The notes under the pieces: model-generated | The model's input: only the letters and a program-made list of their open reading frames with translations | Databases searched by the model: none | Told to the model about the DNA's origin: nothing | Translations under genes and position numbers: made by a program | In this document: in pieces, positions 34,323 through 45,106 of the stretch | Layout of the letters: each line of letters starts with the position of its first letter | How positions within the stretch are numbered: the first letter of the stretch is position 1 | Source of the DNA: Ramazzottius varieornatus | Lineage: Eukaryota; Tardigrada; Eutardigrada; Parachela; Ramazzottiidae | Assembly (NCBI GenBank): GCA_001949185.1 | Contig: BDGG01000001.1 | Span: forward strand, 8,279,067-8,343,066 | Length of the DNA stretch: 64,000 nucleotides | Direction: 5' to 3'

Positions 34323-35018
34323 GAACGTAGTCAACGTAAGATATTCGCTTCGATCTTCGTTCGCTTATGACCTGTCTGTTATTGTAACTTCTTTTGGAGC
34401 ACTGTTTGGTACGAGTAACAAACGTCTGTACACGTATGTAAATGAGAAGAACTGAATAAAGACTGGGAGGAAGTTGCTTTTGTTCTATGCAATCATAATG
34501 GTTCGTCCGTCAGAGGAACTCAGTACGTGCTAAGGGTGACGAAGCTTCCGCAACTGACCAAGGTTTCGATCAACAACTAGCGACACTGTCTGAGTACAGA
34601 GAAATGGCGCGGGCAGTTAAATGTCCTGACAGTCGACAAGTAGGAGTGAGGAAACCCAGGGAGGGTTCTGTCGTAACAAGGGAAATATGATGACGAGCGA
34701 ACCGTCAAAGACACCAAGACAGTCTGGCGCATCACAACGTGAAGTACGTGTACACTAGATCCAACAAAGTGCGCGGCAGAGAATAGTAGAACGGTCTTAA
34801 TTCATACTTCGAGTTATCCGAAACACCATTCTACCGCATAAATGGGTATCCCACACATCATCGACACGTACACACACAGGCTAGTGACTGACATAGCTAC
34901 AACACTCATCCAGAAAGGGGTATTACATCCGGTTCAAAGGAAAACTTCCGCGTACAGTGCACCAAGATGAAAGAAAATCGACAGACTTGTAAAACTGAAG
35001 GGGAAACACAAGGAAGGA
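34323..35018. other. 3' UTRs of two convergent genes
   Basis: AATAAA at about 34455 fits a polyadenylation signal for the CXorf65-like gene. The rest is the tail-to-tail spacer with ATP5MG. No other coding sequence was recognised. Confidence 0.5.
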
Positions 35019-35812
35019 TCAGTGTCCCTTGTATCCATAGCCAGGCTTGTATCCTAAAAGATGACGGCGTCCAACGACTTCGCCCACGAAAAACCAGCAC
35101 ATCACTTCGACAGTCACGAGCGTGTTCAGCCACGCCTCCTGAAATAGACCAAACAAGTTACGTCATGGGAGCCCGGTGAATCAACTTGACAAGATTGTTT
35201 TCCCAAGCGACCGAGTGTTGGTCGCTCTTGGTATGCAGAAATAATGAGGGGGATACCTGGAAACTCGGCAATAAAACTCGATGAGGCCGTCTTTGAAGTG
35301 GCGCATGGTGCCGAAGTAACTAGCAACGAGCGTGCGCCGCTTGACGAGATTTTTGCCAAGTGGCGCCCGCCTTCGGTGCTATAGCTGGAAGGGTGCGCCA
35401 CTCGGAGAATCGATCTGGTCGAGTTTGTCTGCCGAACTTCCAGCCTTTTTCCACCACTATTTCTGCATTTCGAAGACCGGCCGACACTCAGCCCGAACTT
35501 CGACCACCACATCTTTGAAGGTTACCTTAACGGTTAGATGCCTCCATGGTTGACGTCCCCATCTCGTGGCAATGCTCATCAAGCCAGCGATGCCTTTGGG
35601 GATTTCGGCCGGGGTTGGTGGACGTAGCTCGCTCTTTGCGTACTTCCATGCGGTGTTCAGACCTGGTCTAGCAGCTACCATGGCTTCTGCAAAGAGCAAA
35701 CAATACGGTAACATGGCTGGATACCAGCAGAGCAGAAGGAAAGCTGGGATCCATGAAGATCACACTTCTCACCTTGCGCCATGGCAGGTATTCTGGCGAA
35801 CATCCTGGCCAT
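35019..35812 (-). CDS. ATP5MG: mitochondrial ATP synthase subunit g
   Basis: Subunit g is a small inner-membrane protein of the F1Fo-ATP synthase membrane domain that helps dimerisation and cristae shape. Three exons join in frame: 35812-35773, 35686-35526, 35138-35019, giving 106 residues (human 103). The middle exon carries the family core LNTAWKYAKSELRPPTPAEIP, and the last carries the membrane helix VEVMCWFFVGEVVGRRHLLGY with its GxxxG-type end. The first exon (MARMFARIPAMAQ) was chosen because its donor CAAG|GTGAGA restores frame. It is divergent from MRPL16, another mitochondrial gene. Confidence 0.95.
35172..35442. repeat. hairpin repeat family A, two hairpins
   Basis: A copy GAAGTGGCGCATGG ... 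GCGTGCGCCGCTTG and a second CAAGTGGCGCCCGCC ... GGTGCGCCACTCGG lie in ATP5MG intron 2 (35139-35525). An unpaired flanking end lies at 35172-35215. Confidence 0.8.
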
Positions 35813-36373
35813 CGTGAATACTCAGCTCAGCCAACAGCTCCAAGGATAACAGTACAAGGTTATGACGCGCCAGCAAGAGTGTCAAGAAGAAGTTCGGGAC
35901 GATGGAAAGGAGGAGATGATTCCAAGGAGGGGGAAAGAACATTTCAAACAGCTGACGCCTTTTCGCATGTAGAGGTACCTTGTCTTGCCATACAACCGAA
36001 CTACAAGACCACGTGGAAGTTTGTACGTATTACCAGAGGAGAGCACACGTGATCCGTGGTCACCAGACGGCTGTCAGGCCGCAGGGTTCAGCCGGATCGG
36101 CAGCCATCAGCCTCATGATGGCCCGCATCAGTCGAAGTCGGTTGATTGAGACCGGAAGTTGATTCGGGATTAGTTTACGTTTTCTGTTTGGCTTTTCTTC
36201 TGATCTTCTTGGGGCTTCTTCCATAAATTTCCCTGGTCTCTTAACTCTCATTCTGGTTTCTTCATTCGTCAGACATCAACGTCTTACTGCTGTAGCTTCG
36301 TCAGCTCAAACTCCTGGAAGACTGTGCATCGTAGCTGGCCGCGGCTCGAGTTAGGGAGTACTCGTCAGTCATC
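35813..36373. promoter_or_regulatory. divergent promoter region, ATP5MG / MRPL16
   Basis: 561 bp separate the outward start codons of two nuclear-encoded mitochondrial genes, with no other coding sequence recognised. Shared control is inferred from position. Confidence 0.5.
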
Positions 36374-37852
36374 ATGGCGAGGACATGCTTACAATGCGCC
36401 ACCAAAGGTACGTTCCTGGTTTTATCAGCACAACTTGTTGGACACATGCGTGAATTGCTGTTCTAGTATCGAGGAGGATGCATGATTTCCTGGCAGTCAT
36501 GTCAGCGTATCGCACAGTGCAGGTAGCGGGACTGAAGGATTACAGGCCACCGAATACTTACACAGGTATCGACCGCAGTCAGAACACGGTTTCTCGGTTA
36601 CTTGGTTAATTTTCCTGCAGAAATACCGTCATCGACATGAGGTGCGAATGTTAAATGACGATGTTTTGCAGATGTGGATTTCCCACCGGCGGACCTAACG
36701 AGAGACAACAAGCTGAAGGGTACGATGAAAGTTCCGCTGCCACCGCCCAACATGAAGTCTCCGCGCTTCAACCGAGGCCTGGATCTCATGCGTGGTCCCG
36801 AAGAAATTCACAATACCTTCACCCACAAGCAATTTGGTATCGTGGTAAGTCAGATTGAAGATTCCGGAACCGTAATCTCGATAGACGGAAGAAACTGCTT
36901 TAACTCGTAATGCGAGTGAAGGAAATGATCCCCTTTCTCGAACCTGCATACCTCGAACCATGTTTTGTGCGGTATGCTGATGTATGTAGGTCCGGAAGAT
37001 GGTTGATGTTTTCACGAACCTGCATACAACAGACCGCGCACTCCACGTGGAACTTGTGGATGCAGGTGTTTGAACATGTTGAGTGCGTTCGAACTGGACC
37101 GATGTACACATTCTTCTTCTTGTAGGCTCTCCAAGGAGGAAGACTAAGGCATGGCCATTTCGAGATGATTCGCCAAACTATCAACCGGAACTTGGACGCC
37201 AGTCGAATGTTCGCCATCTGGCGTGTGGATCCTCCGTGGTTTTCCGTCACGAAGAAGGGCCAGGGAACCCGCATGGGTGGCGGAAAAGGTCCCGTTAATC
37301 ACTACGTAACACCCATCAAAGAAGGTCGGGTCATCATCGAAGTCGGTGGAAGACTACAGTATGAAGAAATCCGACGTTGTCTCGAAGACGTACGTTTTCC
37401 ATGCATGTAAATTCAAGAGCTTCGCAAACAAACTCGGCAAGATTGCGTTTCCAGGTGGCGCACTTTCTCAGTCTTTTCGGCTGAGAGTGTGGGCCACTTG
37501 GAAAACGAGCGGATCAAGCGTGAGTGTTTTCCCAGGTTGCCACTGTTATTCGCTGAAGTTCTGCGCCACTTGGGAAAATATTCGTGTCGAGTTCGCTGGT
37601 TCAATTTTCAGTTGTCAGTACTTCACTGCATGTGTTTCACCATTTCTTCTTTGGCAGGTGGCCGCTAAACTTCCGGTTAAAGCCATTGCGACGACGCACA
37701 AGCAGATGGAACACGATAGACAGGAGGAGCAAAGACGAGAGCAGTTGAACTTGAACCCTTTCAGCACTGAATATGTCTTGAAGAATAACATGGTCGGTTG
37801 CAACAAGTGGACCAGTCCTTACGATTATTTATGGTTTGGCAAATACAAATAA
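36374..37852 (+). CDS. MRPL16: mitochondrial large ribosomal subunit protein uL16m
   Basis: uL16m sits near the tRNA-binding sites of the mitochondrial large ribosomal subunit. Five exons join in frame: 36374-36407, 36467-36565, 36672-36844, 37126-37389, 37658-37852, giving 254 residues (human 251). The core shows FEMIRQTINRNLDASRMFAIWRVDPPWFSVTKKGQGTRMGGGKGPVNHYVTPIKEGRVIIEVGG, the L16 signature, and then AAKLPVKA. The N-terminal extension replaces a mitochondrial targeting sequence. Sequence ATAAAA overlapping the stop codon may serve as the polyadenylation signal. Intron 3 carries family-B hairpins, intron 4 family A. Confidence 0.96.
36940..37080. repeat. hairpin repeat family B, two hairpins
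   Basis: ACCTGCATACCTC ... TGTATGTAGGT and ACCTGCATACAAC ... GTGGATGCAGGT lie in MRPL16 intron 3 (36845-37125). Confidence 0.75.
37415..37610. repeat. hairpin repeat family A, two hairpins
   Basis: One good copy (CAGGTGGCGCACTT ... GTGGGCCACTTGG) and one worn copy lie in MRPL16 intron 4 (37390-37657). Confidence 0.8.
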
Positions 37853-38029
37853 AATTATTCCCTTTACGGCTGCTCACATCGTGGCTCATCGTAGCTCTTA
37901 TTGTTATCACTCATTCCCGTTTTGTGTTTCTCCTTAAAGAAAACTAGAAAAAATAGTAAATTTGTAAATTTGAAGAAACTGGACAGAAAAAATCGAAATG
38001 TGGAAAGCAACACCGACTACGGATTGCCC

Positions 38030-39981
38030 TTATGACATTCCGAAGGGATCGACGTACTGGAACGTATCCTCGTTTTTCAACTGGATATCACAGGAAAGAC
38101 ACCTGTGAAAAACAAACGAAGCGTTTTCAAGTCAGGTTTTTCCAACACAAAACAAGATGTTAGAATTTTGTACTTACGGTTGGTCGGCTGAAATGTTCAG
38201 GATGTCTTCGAGTTCGACCAGGTACTTAACCGGTTTGATTTCGCGGTTCCCACTCAGGAACTCTGTCACCAAGATATCTTCCGGCTTTCGCTCTAGCAAG
38301 TCCCAGCGATGACCCGGCGTCGATATACAGGTTTCTTGGGGGCAAACCTTGAACTGAATAGTCGACGGTTAATTAATGTGATTTCTCAGTGGTAGTTTTT
38401 GAGAATATTTCGAATTTCTACCAAGTCTTTCAAAGTCTTTTTGCTGGTCTGTGTGATTCGTTCCAGAAATTCGAGCGCGTAGTACGTGTAGCGATCGATG
38501 ACGTACACTCCGATGGCGGTATCGTGGTGATGCTGCAACAAGAAGAAAGCTGGTTAAGATTCTTTAGGGGCTTGGCAAGCAAAACGACAAGACTGTTTTC
38601 TCAAGTGGTGCACGTCTTCGGTGTTACTGGCTAAACTCGTGCGCCACTTTAGAAAGACGATCCTGTCGACTTCTCCTGGAAGCTTTAAGGCAAGGAGAGC
38701 GGACACCGACGAACCGAGAAGGAGTCTTGGCCAACTTGGCTGCTGGCAATACTGACAATGTTGGGCGAATAATGCTTCTTGTACATGCTAGCGGCCTGAC
38801 AAGTGTCGATCATGAACAAGATTTGGTTATAACGCTTCTTCTCCCACATTTGCTGGAAGGCGTCGGCCAGCTCGATGTCGGAGATCTCTTCGTTGTCTTG
38901 AAACTTCAAGAACCCATCTCCTCCGTGACCTACGGGTGAAAACGAAACCTTGACACACAATTACACAAGCTCGCCAAGATCGATTTCCAAAGTGGCGCAC
39001 GCGTCCGGCCATTAACGCTGATAACCCGCGCCACGGGGGAAACACCGCAAACGTGCGCCACTTGGGAACAACAACTTGTCAAGTATGTTTACCGGATCCT
39101 CAAATCCTTCTGCGCAGTCAAACCAGAAGGGTTGTGAGTTCAAAGATGACAGGAGAGTACATACCGGTCATATAGATGAAAATATTGCTGCCATCATCTG
39201 TTAATAGCTGTTTGCTTCGTGGAGTTCCTGGCGGAAGTCTTCCCGTCAACAGCCGAATAAAATTCTCAACTGTCACCTAAATTCGGATAAGAATCAAGAA
39301 AACCATACAAAGCACAGAATCAGATCTTAAGTGCAGGAAGAAGAAAAGTACGGTACTTCGTAGCCTCGATAATCGACCTCGACGTCGTCTCCGTAAACGT
39401 TGATGTGTTGATGGGCGTTATTGAATACCGCTCCTACAAGATTCAAAAAAAGATTCGAAACCAGGTTCAGTTAAAACGTGTACGGAACTGAGAATAGTAG
39501 AAGGTTGTTCTGTCACCTGGCCGCGGATTTCTGGGGTTGCACGGCATGTCATCCGCCAGCATGAGGATAATTTGGCTGTCGGGAATGCCCAGTCGCTTGA
39601 CACTACGGTACATGGACAAGGCGTTGGCCACGTGCCGATAGTTGAACCAAAAGCGGGAGGTGCAGACGATCACCACCCAGTTGTTCGTATGATGTGAGGT
39701 AGTCTTCTGGCCGTTGTTAGATGTTGACTGTGCAACCACCGGAAGCCAGGACAGAATGATGGCGCAAAACAGAGCAACCTAAAACAAGACCAAATAGTCA
39801 TAAGCAAGTTACTTCAATCGAGTCGGCGCATGACGTCATAAACAACATAGAACGCCACGACACCAATACGGCTAAATGGGGAAAATGCGCTAACGTCAAA
39901 AGTGAGTTAACGAATTTTCACCATGATAATTGTGGTGCAGATATTTTTGATGTCCAGTCGTGGGGAGGTTTCTGGAGCCAT
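38030..39981 (-). CDS. PIGK: GPI-anchor transamidase catalytic subunit (PIG-K/GPI8)
   Basis: PIG-K is the caspase-like cysteine protease that cleaves the GPI signal of proproteins and attaches the anchor in the ER lumen. Eight exons join in frame: 39981-39922, 39778-39517, 39433-39357, 39276-39165, 38929-38715, 38532-38422, 38353-38178, 38102-38030, giving 361 residues (human 395). An N-terminal hydrophobic signal is followed by [20 protein letters not shown] and [19 protein letters not shown]. The catalytic His is in YMTGHGGDG and the catalytic Cys in IDTCQAAS. The protein ends soon after [22 protein letters not shown] and seems to lack the C-terminal membrane helix of the human protein. Exon 5 ends at the unusual donor GTTCGT. 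It is head to head with RPP38. Confidence 0.96.
38570..38690. repeat. hairpin repeat family A
   Basis: One copy (CAAGTGGTGCACGTC ... CGTGCGCCACTTT) lies in PIGK intron 5 (38533-38714). Confidence 0.85.
38965..39095. repeat. hairpin repeat family A with an extra arm
   Basis: AAAGTGGCGCACGCG is followed by two right arms (CCGCGCCACGGG and CGTGCGCCACTTG) in PIGK intron 4 (38930-39164), suggesting recombination between copies. Confidence 0.8.
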
Positions 39982-40599
39982 TCTATCACGCGAAGACGGT
40001 CACACTGCCTTATCTGTCTCAACCTGGAACGGAAGAGACACTTTTGCGAGCATGAGTTCGGATGGCTTTTGATCACCAGCCAAGCAGGCAACTTACCCGT
40101 TCAATCCGTCCTCACACGGTTTCCCACCGGTACTGGGCTGATATGTGATAGGAAGAGGCGAGAACTTCTTCGGCTACTCGCATCTTTCGAGTAGTCCGCA
40201 CTAAATATTCAGCAGTGAAGTAACCGTGAAGAGGTACTGGTTGAAGCCTCGAAGGAAGGATGAAACGGGGAAATTTAAGACTGTGACACTGTGGCCTGCA
40301 AGTACCGGGAAGGAATTGTGCTGTATCACACTGCTAAGCCTGGGATGGGAAGCCGTCTGGTGGAAGGGGCTCCATTGTTTACGATTGGTGGGCCATGCCG
40401 TGCCGACCATCTGTCGTAATGTCATCAGCTGTTTCTTCCGGAAGCGGGGGAAGGGGAAGCCCAAGATTTCTTCTCGATTCCTTCCGAATCCTTGCCTATT
40501 CTGTGACGGAATTCCGGAAACCTCTTTTCACAATTATACATCAAGCCTCAAAGCCCCGAACGACGCTAGGACTGTGGAAGTCAGACCGTTCTTCACGAC
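39982..40599. promoter_or_regulatory. divergent promoter region, PIGK / RPP38
   Basis: 618 bp separate the outward start codons; no coding sequence was recognised. A CRE (TGACGTCA, 39831-39838) lies just inside PIGK intron 1. Confidence 0.5.
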
Positions 40600-42177
40600 A
40601 TGGACGCCACGCCGAGCATGACCGCGCCAATTGTGACATCCACTCAGCTATCCAAGAACATGAGCACGAAAGTGTTCAGCGACTCAGCCAAGAAGCAGAA
40701 GAAGAAAGCTGCCAAGATGCTCTTGGGAAGCTTCGAAGGACTCCAACCTCAATGGTAAGCTAACTTAGACCGCCTACTAATAGGGTTTGTCCGGTCACTC
40801 CGATGAACGCGACCGGAAGTGAGAGTGACGATATCATAGTCGTTTCTTGCACCCACAATGCAAAGTGAACTTGCACTGAATTATGTCGTTTTATTTCTTG
40901 TAGGCCACCTATATCCAAAGAAGCTCAGCAAAAAACTATGTTCATCCTGTCAAAGTACGAACGATTATGCAAGCAAACAAGAAGATCGTTTTCTCAGGTG
41001 GCGCACGGCCACAGCTAGTAATATTGAAATATGCTCCACTTGGCTGAACAGTCTTGTCCACTTTGTTCGCTGAGCTTCCAATGTTCTTCTTCTAAGTTGT
41101 AATCCCTTCTGTACGTTCTCCTATTTAGTTTCTTCGCGGAACGAAACTTCAAGATGCTGTCCACTAAAGAAAAGACGTTCATGAAACGAGAACACGTAGA
41201 AGATGAAGATGAACCGAGAGCCGAGAAGCTACGAGCTCAAGAAAAGTCCGCCGAGTACGAAGAGTATCAAGAATTAAAAGAAAATATTTCGTCTGACAAA
41301 AGTTACCATAATTATGGTTTGTTGGACGTTTTACAGATTACTGAGGCCGGAACTGGTCTTCGGCATTAACGGAGTGACGAGAAGTCTAGAAAAAGACACG
41401 CTCTGTCTGGTCATCGCCGACCGTTCGGTCAAGCCCTTCTCCATGATCAGCCATCTTGTCGGCTTGGCTGCAAGCCGCAAATGTCCAGCCGTCGCCGTTG
41501 AAAACCTGGCTACGAAAGTCGGGAACGAGATCGGTGTCACTTCCCTCGTTGCTTTCGGGTTCAAAGTACTTAATGTTGTCTTCGAGAAAATAGTGAACAG
41601 AGAAAGGACGATTCCCAAACAAACTCGGCAACCTTTTTTCCCGAAGCGGCGCAAGTTTCTAGTTGTTGGCTAAAGCGTGCGCCACCTGGAAAAATAATAT
41701 TGCCGAGCATGTTTGCATTCCTAAGCGGCGAAAGCTCACAGTGTTGTTGGCTGAGGAAACGATCATTTCGAGTACTTTCGCTCAGAACTTGATTACCGTT
41801 TTCCCTTACAGAGAGTTTCTCCTTCCTGCCGAACAGTGGTGACAGCTGTCTTGTCACTGCTGGGAATCTCTGCTACCGACATCTTCAGACTTCCCGAGCC
41901 CTTTCCGAAAGATGGGCTGGGTACTCAGCTGAACGAGCAGCTGAAGATCGAAGAAAAGCCGGAAGTACCGAAGGAAGTCAGTAGAAGAAGTCAGGCGTAC
42001 AAGCCGCTGTTGATCAAGTCCCAGTTTAAAGACCCGGAAAGGGCTCAGAAACTGGTCAAACGTCAGAAGAAGACACCAGCGGTCATGAGTGTTACTGAAA
42101 CGAATACTAAGAAGAGAAAGGCCAAGACTGTTAAAATAGGCAAGAAGCATCGAAAGTCTCTAACGACAACCTCATAG
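40600..42177 (+). CDS. RPP38: ribonuclease P/MRP protein subunit p38
   Basis: RPP38 is an L7Ae-family kink-turn-binding subunit of nuclear RNase P and MRP, which process tRNA and rRNA precursors. Five exons join in frame: 40600-40754, 40904-40954, 41129-41290, 41337-41565, 41812-42177, giving 320 residues (human 283). The L7Ae core starts near residue 124 and shows PELVFGINGVTRSLEKD, LCLVIADRSVKPFSMISHLVGLAA and NEIGVTSLVAFGFK. The tail is Lys-rich with a likely nucleolar signal (TKKRKAKTVKIGKKHRK). Intron 3 (41291-41336) is only 46 bases; its donor (TTTC|GTCTGA) is inferred because it alone restores the L7Ae frame. Introns 2 and 4 carry family-A repeats. Confidence 0.9.
40965..41080. repeat. 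hairpin repeat family A
   Basis: One copy (CAGGTGGCGCACGG ... TATGCTCCACTTGG) lies in RPP38 intron 2 (40955-41128). Confidence 0.8.
41600..41795. repeat. hairpin repeat family A, one copy plus a fragment
   Basis: CGAAGCGGCGCAAG ... CGTGCGCCACCTGG, followed by a partial second unit, lies in RPP38 intron 4 (41566-41811). Confidence 0.8.
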
Positions 42178-42522
42178 ACCTGCATACCGATTTTGTACAG
42201 TAGCTTCTTTGCTGACATTTTGCCACTCGACTATCACAGTATTCGATTATACAAATAAGTGATAAAACCAGAAAAGAAGTATGAAATCACAAATCAGTTC
42301 AAATCACAAAAATTAAACATTAGATGGACACATTCTTCCGTTTAAAACTCGAAGAAAATTAGGGTATCCAAGGAAAAGCGATCTGACGTCGGTCTCACAA
42401 GCCGATAACTCCTGGGCGTTCTCGGTATTTCTTTTACTCACGGCTCTCTCATGTGGCTACGCGGTGTCTAGGAGCGTTCTTCCGTGTCGGACCGGCATAT
42501 GTTTGGTGTCGAGTGACAGTTT

Positions 42523-44709
42523 CTAGAGAACTTGGCTGAGGTCGAACGCTTTAACCGGATCACCGGTTCTCAGCTCCAGCTCTTTCTTGAAGTAAGCCAC
42601 TGTCTTCCGCAGACCATCTGCTAACGAAACCTGTAGAAGTAATCGTTGAATACAGAATCGACAAGGCAGAAACATAAACGACATTTCAGGAAAGAAACGA
42701 CTACTACTAGTATCCTTCCAAGTGGCGCGCCTTCCCCCCAAAAAGACTGAAGGCACGCGCCACGTGAGAAGATAATCCAAATCGACAGAATGTGTTGTTT
42801 CAGGTGGCGCAGGCTTCCAGCCAATAACAATGATACTGTGCGCCACTAAGGGAAACAATCTTGCCAAGTTTATTTGGTCAACTCCCGGTGTTTGATTTAC
42901 CCTTGGTTTCCAACCGAGGACTTTGTTGGCCAAAGAGATGTCAGGTTTTCGCCTTTTAGGGTCGTCCATGACGGCCTTCTTGTTGACGATGGAATTCTTG
43001 CCGCCCACCACATCGCGAATCATCTCGGCGAACTCTCGGATGGTGTGTTCTTCGGGGTTGCCCAGGTTGACTGGCTGGGAGTAGTTGCTGTTCATGAGGA
43101 GAATGAGGCCATCAACGAGGTCGGAAACGTATTGGAAGGAACGAGTTTGCTGTCCATCACCGTAAATCTGGGAGAAAGCACCGTATCGAAAATATTTACA
43201 AACAATCGAAATTCAAAAATCCTGAATAATTCAGCAGAGAGAAACACAGCTGCATTTACCGTCATAGGTTCGTTCTGGAGCGCTTGAAGGATGAAATTGC
43301 TGACGACTCTTCCATCATTCATATGCATCCGTGTGCCATACGTGTTGAAGATCCTGGCGACCCTCACCGCCACATTCTCCTGCTTGGCGTATGAGTAGCA
43401 GAGCGTTTCAGCTACCCGCTTACCCTCGTCGTAACAGGCGCGAGGTCCGATGGGGTTGACATGACCCCAGTACGTCTCAGCCTGAGAACTGTCACAATTC
43501 GGTAAGTTGTAGATGGCCAAGAAAGTTCCGCTCACCTGTGGATGGACTTCCGGGTCGCCGTAGACCTCACTGGTCGAGGCCAAGAGCAGCGTAGCTCGCG
43601 TCCGTTTGGCCAGGCCGAGCATGTTGATGGTGCCTACCGTGTTAGTCTTGATCGTCTTGACGGGGTTGTACATGTAGTGAGGAGGAGAAGCGGGCGACGC
43701 TAGATGGTAAACTTGGTCCACTAAAAAACAGGAAAACAAAAATAAGGTGTAACAAGTAGAAGTCCGGCAGACAAGCTCCAGAAGACTGTTTCCCCAAGTG
43801 GCGCACATCGACAGTGTAATCGGCTAAAAGCATACGCCACTTGGGAAGACGATTTCGACGAGTTTTCCCAAGCGGCGCAATCTCTCAGTGTTCTTGGCTG
43901 AAAGCGTGCGCCAGTTGAAGACCGATCTTGCCGAGCTCGAACTACGCTTTGAAATTCAAAAAGTCCACGAGCTTTTAATTTGATTACCAAATATGATATT
44001 TAAGAAAGCATAGTTGCACCTTCGATAAAGAGGGGGTTGACGATATCGTGGTGGATCAGCTCAAAATTCTCGTGGCCGATCCAGTGCCCGACGTTCTTTT
44101 TCCGGCCGGTGAAGTAATTGTCCACCACGATCACTTCATGCCCGTCTACCATGAGACGATCAACCAAGTGAGACCCTACGAAGCCCGCACCACCAGTCAC
44201 CTGCAAAGCCAAACCATGGTAGTGACATGGAGACGATCTAGAGCAGATAATATCCCTTACAAGAATTCGTTTCCGGTCTTTGTAATTCAACTTCCGTACT
44301 TCGACAAATTCGTGCTTGGCCCCACTCTGTAGGTTTTCGATCTTCTTCTCCAGTGCGGCAATTCGGAACTCGTGCTCATCATTTTCCTTCCTGTTGAAAC
44401 GCCAACACGCCCATTGAGAATATTAATCGCTATCGTTTTTCCGAGTGGCGCCCGTCCCCAGCCTATAATACTGAAAACGTGCGCCACTTGGATGAAGAGT
44501 ATTTTGAAGTGACAAAAATTGCCACCTTACCTGACAGTTGGGTCGGACGCACAGAACGCTACCATGAGCAATCCTTCAAACAACAAAATGTAAACGTGAT
44601 TTCCACGAAGCATGATCAGTGTTTCAGAAAGTTAGAAGGTACCTGTTAGAGAGGTGACGGCGATCGCGGCGAAGAAGACAGTCTTCAACGATAGATGTTT
44701 CACCATCAT
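42523..44709 (-). CDS. UXS1: UDP-glucuronic acid decarboxylase (UDP-xylose synthase)
   Basis: UXS1 converts UDP-glucuronate to UDP-xylose with NAD+ in the Golgi lumen, supplying xylose for glycosaminoglycan linkers. Eight exons join in frame: 44709-44643, 44573-44531, 44390-44261, 44200-44020, 43720-43536, 43481-43260, 43167-42901, 42630-42523, giving 400 residues (human 420). A short type II membrane anchor ([20 protein letters not shown]) and a coiled coil precede the NAD-binding [56 protein letters not shown] and the catalytic YxxxK as CYDEGKR follow, then [21 protein letters not shown]. All catalytic motifs are intact. It is head to head with CWC15. Confidence 0.97.
42710..42892. repeat. 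hairpin repeat family A, two hairpins
   Basis: CCAAGTGGCGCGCC ... GGCACGCGCCACGTG and CAGGTGGCGCAGGC ... GTGCGCCACTAAG lie in UXS1 intron 7 (42631-42900). Confidence 0.85.
43755..43945. repeat. hairpin repeat family A, two hairpins
   Basis: CCAAGTGGCGCACAT ... CATACGCCACTTGG and CAAGCGGCGCAATC ... GCGTGCGCCAGTTG lie in UXS1 intron 4 (43721-44019). Confidence 0.85.
44428..44520. repeat. hairpin repeat family A
   Basis: CGAGTGGCGCCCGTC ... ACGTGCGCCACTTGG lies in UXS1 intron 2 (44391-44530). Confidence 0.85.
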
Positions 44710-45106
44710 CCTGTTTTCGCAGCTTACAATGAGCCACGACAGATGTTTCCGCTAGATGTAGCGCCCTCGGAATAAGGTCTGTCCACATGACCGATCAAAC
44801 GAGAACCCGTGAAACATGTCGCTCTCCACAGAGCGGAACGAAGCTCAAATCGAGAGAAAGAAACGAGAAACGTAAAATTCAGACAACCAAAACAAGAAAA
44901 TATGTTATAGAAGGAAGATTGCGATCAAAGCTAGTTTTGCACCGTGGTTTATCGCAATGTTTGTCAACGGTGTTTGATTTTAAAATTGAATTTTCATTTA
45001 TTTCCAGAGTGTTTCCGTTTCATATTCTTCTTTCTGCGGAAAATTTCCTGGCTGTCTTCCTGTTGCTCGTCCCGGGGTTCGACTTATTGGCTAAGCAAGT
45101 TGAGGA
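44710..45106. promoter_or_regulatory. divergent promoter region, UXS1 / CWC15
   Basis: 397 bp separate the outward start codons; no coding sequence was recognised. Shared promoter inferred. Confidence 0.5.

Noticed and set aside
40226-40621. 131-codon forward frame upstream of RPP38
   Set aside because: It lies in the PIGK/RPP38 divergent region, shows no domain, and its end overlaps the RPP38 start in another frame.
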